Shown: positions 10,787-14,201 of the stretch, in pieces
How positions within the stretch are numbered: the stretch's first letter is position 1
Layout of the letters: each line of letters opens with the position of its first letter
Assembly: GCA_026002025.1 (NCBI GenBank)
Contig: BOAU01000055.1
Coordinates: 1-14,201 of the forward strand
From: Spirochaetia bacterium
GTDB taxonomy: Bacteria > Spirochaetota > Spirochaetia > Treponematales > Breznakiellaceae
Direction: 5' to 3'
Length of the DNA stretch: 14,201 nt
Program-made: the position numbers and the translations under genes
The notes under the pieces: generated by a model
What the model was told of the DNA's origin: nothing
Database searches by the model: none
Seen by the model: the letters and a program-made list of their open reading frames with translations, nothing else

Positions 10787-12560
10787 AGTTAATAAAGATC
10801 ATTTTATTTCTCCCCAGGCGATCTTTGTCTACTATATGCTGGCTTCGGCCCTGGGGATTATGATCTTCCGCCTTATTTTTCAGGGTGAAAAGCCGCCGAT
10901 TCCCCCCTTTGCCCACGACTGGCGCCTGAACCAGGGGGTATTCGATCTCCTGACCCTGTACCCTGCCCTGGTCATGTCCGCACTGGTCATTCCCTTTGGC
11001 CTGCGGGTGGTGGGCGGGGAAAGTTCTTCCAGATTCTCCCCCGCGTTTCTGAAAAGCCTGACAGGGCATATCATCATCGCCATCAGCGCCGCCGTGATCT
11101 ACGGGCTGCTGTTCTTCCTGGTTCTGCCCCGGGTGCAGGACGACCAAACCAATATGCGCTCCCAGGGTCAGCTTTACCGGCTGGCACAAGAGCGGGCAAA
11201 GGAACATGCCGAAGCGGGGGACTGGTCCCAGGTTTCCCAGTTTGTCAATATCTGCGAGGGAATATGGCCGGGCAGCCCGGAGATGGAAAAACTCAAAGAA
11301 GACGCGGATGCCGAGACGGATAAGCTCCGTATCCTTCACGATGAGGAAGTTGCGGCGGCCACGGCGAAAACAGATTACTGGGAAGCGGCCCTTTCCGGAT
11401 TATCCGGTCAGCGGCAGCCGGTTTCCGTCCTGGATGCCCTGACCATGGCGGAAACCGCCCGGCAGGAGGAACGCTATTACGATGCCCACTGGCTTGCGAC
11501 TTTAGCCGGGCGGCAGGCAAAACCGGGAAGCCCCGAGGCCGCCGAGGCAGCCCGTGCGGCAACCCTGGCCTGGAACAAACTGAACGATCTTGCGCCCAAT
11601 GCCCGTGAGACAAAACTCTCCGATCTTTATCACCTAAAACAGTCCGGCTACCAGGCATTGGTCGCCGGGGAGTGGATCAGGGCCTACTATATTTTCCGGG
11701 AATTCCTTGAAGAAAGCCCGGCGGACCCGGACGCGGCAAAATTCCTTGCCAAGGCTGAAGAAGGAACCCATGAGATTGCCTTCTTTACCGACGAAATGGA
11801 CCTGGCGGTAGGGGAAGCCCTTACCGGCGCGGTCTATTCCATCCCGGTCCGGCCCCGGACCGGGGGCGTCATGGGCCGGGCAGTGCTCCGGTTCCAATCA
11901 ATTTCGTACTTTTCCGATGTTTCCTATGGTTTCGGCCTTGAATTTGTCTCTTTTAACGGGGAAGCCAGGCCCGATGTCCAGTTTCAGGCCCCCTTCGCCA
12001 AAATAATCCCCTTCACCCTGGACGGGCAGCAGCAAATTTTGGTGATGATGCGGGCCCTGGACCGCAATGACAGAAACAAACGCTGGGAACCGGCTGGAAC
12101 CGTACCGGGCGGGGACGCCCAGATCATCCTGGACCTGAATTATGAGAACTTCCTCCTGCTTTCACGGGCAAAACAGGGGGCGGACAGCCTCAGCATCGGG
12201 GAACTCTTTACCGCCGCAAAAAACCTGGGCCCCTACGGGTATATCTCCCAGGTCTTTGAAGCCGAAGCCATCTACCGGCTCTGCGAGCCCCTGATCTTCC
12301 TTCCCATGGCGATTTTTGTCATCATCATCGGCTGGCGCTATAGGGCAAAAAAACGGCCCAAGTATATCGCCGTGCCCATGCTCTTTGTGCTGCCCCTGGT
12401 CTTTAACGGGCTGGTGCATCTTTACCGGTATATTCTTAATACCTTGGGGATCTGGGCCGTGCTTAACCTGGGCTTCTCAAACGCCATGCTGATCTTCACC
12501 GTAAGTATCGGGGTGCTGTTCGTCATTTCCCTGATCAGCCTGGCGTTTCAGCAGGGATAA
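10776..12560 (+). CDS. Large membrane protein with helical repeat domain; LptF/LptG-like C-terminal end
   Basis: A 594-residue protein. Helices at about 14-34, 56-76 and 97-117 are followed by a long soluble part, then helices at about 504-522, 530-548 and 565-590. The soluble part has two sections. One (about 128-330) is all-helical with TPR-like pairs ('GQLYRLAQERAKEHAEAGDW', 'GYQALVAGEWIRAYYIFREF'). The other (about 340-455) is strand-rich ('AVLRFQSISYF', 'PDVQFQAPFAKIIPFTL'). Residues 471-527 ('SLSIGELFTAAKNLGPYGYI…AEAIYRLCEPLIFLPMAIF') match the pattern LptF/LptG show before their fourth helix: S-x-x-E-L, a helix ending in G, then V/A-E-x-x-R-x-x-x-PL. LptF/G pass lipopolysaccharide from the inner membrane to the Lpt bridge. 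That function is inferred and the cargo could be another glycolipid. The start ATG has AAGG about 7 nt upstream. It ends 4 bp from the convergent murA stop. Confidence 0.7.
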   Translation: MAIKVNKDHFISPQAIFVYYMLASALGIMIFRLIFQGEKPPIPPFAHDWRLNQGVFDLLTLYPALVMSALVIPFGLRVVGGESSSRFSPAFLKSLTGHIIIAISAAVIYGLLFFLVLPRVQDDQTNMRSQGQLYRLAQERAKEHAEAGDWSQVSQFVNICEGIWPGSPEMEKLKEDADAETDKLRILHDEEVAAATAKTDYWEAALSGLSGQRQPVSVLDALTMAETARQEERYYDAHWLATLAGRQAKPGSPEAAEAARAATLAWNKLNDLAPNARETKLSDLYHLKQSGYQALVAGEWIRAYYIFREFLEESPADPDAAKFLAKAEEGTHEIAFFTDEMDLAVGEALTGAVYSIPVRPRTGGVMGRAVLRFQSISYFSDVSYGFGLEFVSFNGEARPDVQFQAPFAKIIPFTLDGQQQILVMMRALDRNDRNKRWEPAGTVPGGDAQIILDLNYENFLLLSRAKQGADSLSIGELFTAAKNLGPYGYISQVFEAEAIYRLCEPLIFLPMAIFVIIIGWRYRAKKRPKYIAVPMLFVLPLVFNGLVHLYRYILNTLGIWAVLNLGFSNAMLIFTVSIGVLFVISLISLAFQQG

Positions 12561-12564
12561 ACGA

Positions 12565-13842
12565 TCACCGGGAAATGATCTTTGCCCCCAGCGAAGACAG
12601 CCGCTTAACAATGTGCTCATACCCCCGTTCAATCTGATAGATATTGCGGATCACGCTTTTGCCTTCGGCGCACATGGCGGCGATGATCATGGCCATGCCG
12701 GCGCGGACATCGGGGCTCTGGAGTTCCGATCCGGTGAGCCGGGAGGGGCCGGTAACCACGGCGCGGTGGGGATCGCAGAGGACGATCCGGGCGCCCATGG
12801 CGATGAGTTTATCCACAAAAAACATCCGGGACTCAAACATCTTTTCGTGGATCAGCACCGTGCCCTTGACCTGGGTGGCCACCACGGTGATGATGCTGGT
12901 TAAATCCGGGGGAAAGCCCGGCCAGGGGGCGTCGTCGATTTTAGGGATCATGCCCCCAAGATCGCTGTTGACCGCCATGGCCTGTTTGGCCGGCACGTGG
13001 ATTGTGGTCCCTTCGTGCTCCCACCTGATCCCCAGCTTGCCGAAGGCCAGCTTCGCGGGACGCAGGTCCTGGGGCTTGATGCCTTCAATCGTAATTTCCC
13101 CCCGGGTAGCAGCTGCCAGGCCGATAAAGGAACCCACTTCCATAAAATCCGCCCCGATCTCAAAATCGCAGCCAAAAAGTTTCTTTACCCCATTGATGGT
13201 GAGGATGTTGGAGCCGATGCCGCTAATCTGTGCGCCCATGGAAACCAGCATGTTGCAGAGGTCCTGCACATGGGGCTCGCTGGCGGCATTGGTCAGGATG
13301 GTTTCGCCCCTGGCCAGTACCGCCGCCATGATGGCGTTTTCCGTGGCGGTGACCGAGGCCTCGTCCAGGAAGATGTCCGCGCCCTTTAAGGCCTTGGCGC
13401 TAAACACAAAGGCGCTGTTGGTTTTAACCTTTGCGCCGAGTTCGGTAAGGGCCAGAAAATGGGTATCCAGCCGGCGGCGGCCTATCACATCCCCGCCGGG
13501 AGGGGGCAGCACCGCCTTGCCGGTCCGGGCCAAAAGGGGACCTGCAAACAAAATTGACGCACGAATTTTCCGGGCCTGTTCCAGGGGAATTTCCGATGAT
13601 TTGATATCCTTTAAGGTAAGCTGCCAGGCATTGGGGCCGATGGATTTCGCCGTGCCGCCGAATGCGGTGTATATCTCCATCATCACCTGCACATCCTCAA
13701 TATCGGGGATGTTCCGTAACACTACCGGCTCATCGGTGAGAAGGGCGGCCGCAAGGCAGGGCAGGGCTGCGTTCTTGTTCCCGCTTGAGCGGATATTCCC
13801 CCGTATCTGCGCGCCACCTTCAATCAGGTATTCACTACTCAT
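12565..13842 (-). CDS. murA: UDP-N-acetylglucosamine 1-carboxyvinyltransferase (MurA), Asp variant
   Basis: A 425-residue enzyme of full family length. It transfers enolpyruvyl from PEP to UDP-GlcNAc, the first committed step of peptidoglycan synthesis, in the cytoplasm. K23 in '[10 protein letters not shown]' is the conserved Lys. '[16 protein letters not shown]' (91-106), '[15 protein letters not shown]' (about 160-174) and '[11 protein letters not shown]' are family motifs. The loop that carries the catalytic and fosfomycin-target Cys in E. coli (PGGCAIG) reads PPGGDVIG, so the residue is D118. Asp at this place is known to keep activity and to give fosfomycin resistance in Mycobacterium, Chlamydia and Borrelia. 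The ATG at 13842-13840 has no SD; a strong promoter places the RNA start on the ATG itself. It is divergent from the lipoprotein gene. Confidence 0.96.
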   Translation of the reverse strand: MSSEYLIEGGAQIRGNIRSSGNKNAALPCLAAALLTDEPVVLRNIPDIEDVQVMMEIYTAFGGTAKSIGPNAWQLTLKDIKSSEIPLEQARKIRASILFAGPLLARTGKAVLPPPGGDVIGRRRLDTHFLALTELGAKVKTNSAFVFSAKALKGADIFLDEASVTATENAIMAAVLARGETILTNAASEPHVQDLCNMLVSMGAQISGIGSNILTINGVKKLFGCDFEIGADFMEVGSFIGLAAATRGEITIEGIKPQDLRPAKLAFGKLGIRWEHEGTTIHVPAKQAMAVNSDLGGMIPKIDDAPWPGFPPDLTSIITVVATQVKGTVLIHEKMFESRMFFVDKLIAMGARIVLCDPHRAVVTGPSRLTGSELQSPDVRAGMAMIIAAMCAEGKSVIRNIYQIERGYEHIVKRLSSLGAKIISR

Positions 13843-13848
13843 AATAGG

Positions 13849-13877
13849 ACTGTACCGGGCTTCAATTCTTATGTCAA
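13849..13877 (-). promoter_or_regulatory. Strong promoter of murA, predicted leaderless start
   Basis: On the minus strand: a perfect TTGACA (13877-13872), a 17-bp spacer, TACAGT (13854-13849), 6 nt, then the murA ATG. The expected start point coincides with the A of the ATG. No SD is present between promoter and gene. Confidence 0.75.
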
Positions 13878-13889
13878 ACCTTGTATTAT
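13861..13889 (+). promoter_or_regulatory. Promoter of the divergent lipoprotein gene
   Basis: TATTAT (13884-13889, 5 of 6) ends 6 nt before the GTG at 13896. A weak TTCAAT (13861-13866) lies exactly 17 bp upstream. It overlaps the murA promoter face to face: the murA -35 lies in this promoter's spacer. Confidence 0.5.
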
Positions 13890-13895
13890 ATAACT

Positions 13896-14201
13896 GTGAA
13901 TATCCGCTTAACGATTGTATTGACAGTGCTTTCCTTCATTTTTACCGGCTGCGGGGATGCGCTTGGGGATCTGTTGGAAGAAAGCAGGCTGGGGGACGTG
14001 GGCCTTGTCTCCGCACGCATCCTGGAGGACGAGGCTTCCAGCGCTAAATCCATTGAGGTAAGCTGGGAAGCCGCCAAAAACGCATACGGCTACTATGTCA
14101 CCCGAAGCACCGAAGTGGATGGAAATTACACCCTTGTGCAAAATGTAATCTGGATCGCCGACAAAACTGATACCGACACCGCCGCCTCCGATGCCGTTCT
14201 T
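13896..14201 (+). CDS. FN3-type lipoprotein (3' partial)
   Basis: The frame runs from GTG 13896 to the window edge, 102 codons. The N-terminus (V/M)[18 protein letters not shown] is a lipoprotein signal peptide with a lipobox ending FTG-C19, so the mature protein should be lipid-anchored in the envelope. From about residue 39 the sequence reads '[36 protein letters not shown]' and '[11 protein letters not shown]'. The W…A.GY.V.R….G.Y pattern is the first half of a fibronectin type III domain. No SD precedes the GTG, and the -10 at 13884-13889 suggests a leaderless message. The rest, including any partner domains, lies beyond the window. It resembles in style the protein whose tail is at 1-167, but whether they are related cannot be tested here. 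Confidence 0.75.
   Translation, partial: MNIRLTIVLTVLSFIFTGCGDALGDLLEESRLGDVGLVSARILEDEASSAKSIEVSWEAAKNAYGYYVTRSTEVDGNYTLVQNVIWIADKTDTDTAASDAVL

Noticed and set aside
12644..14047. A 467-codon open frame on the plus strand opposite murA
   Set aside because: It is antisense to a complete, well-conserved MurA; its translation is low-complexity (M/S/P/R-rich) with no domain pattern, and it crosses the start of the lipoprotein gene.
1..14201. tRNA or rRNA genes
   Set aside because: No cloverleaf with a TTCRANNC-type T-loop and no rRNA signature was found on either strand by reading.

Overview
The window looks like a spirochaete chromosome, most plausibly a termite-gut type Treponema. This is inferred from protein style: FN3-like surface or lipoprotein segments with 'GLTNGTTYT…DGNKS' wording, a MurA with Asp at the fosfomycin-target position, a STAS-PspA pair, and intergenic GGTCCGTGGTTAA repeats next to a GxxExxY gene. 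No database search was possible. Most genes are GC-rich; 785-1450 is clearly AT-rich and looks acquired and broken.

Layout. 1-167: tail of an FN3-type protein. 218-755: a Phd/YefM antitoxin with a compact promoter-operator and a shortened RelE/ParE toxin. 785-1394: AT-rich debris, with the C-terminal part of a radical-SAM protein and, on the minus strand, a strong promoter, Shine-Dalgarno (SD) site and first codons of a truncated gene. 1498-4637: a likely operon of ctp (S41 protease), rsmE (16S rRNA m3U methyltransferase, carrying an in-frame REP-like hairpin) and a WecG/TagA-like protein that lacks the usual catalytic residues. 4707-4832: a nested inverted repeat, then a convergent TrmJ-type methyltransferase with an in-frame 18-bp repeat array. 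5783-6715: an Rpn-type PD-(D/E)XK nuclease. 6824-7567: an SDR oxidoreductase. 7578-8133: a GxxExxY nuclease gene between inverted repeats. 8199-9477: a STAS/zinc-ribbon protein and PspA. 9478-9871: a gene-free AT-rich stretch with two consensus DnaA boxes. 9872-12560: two overlapping membrane-protein genes with 3TM-soluble-3TM topology, the second resembling LptF/LptG at its C-terminal end. 12565-13842: murA on the minus strand. 13896-end: a divergent FN3-type lipoprotein.

Themes. Several genes have no Shine-Dalgarno sequence but carry a -10 hexamer ending 6 nt before the start codon, which suggests leaderless mRNAs (clearest for the antitoxin, murA and the lipoprotein). The envelope is the common subject of ctp, the WecG-like protein, PspA, the LptF/G-like pair, murA and the lipoprotein. 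Small palindromic elements are frequent, two of them inside RNA methyltransferase genes without breaking the frame. The most novel-looking item is the LptF/G-like pair, whose second member carries an extra helical, TPR-like domain.
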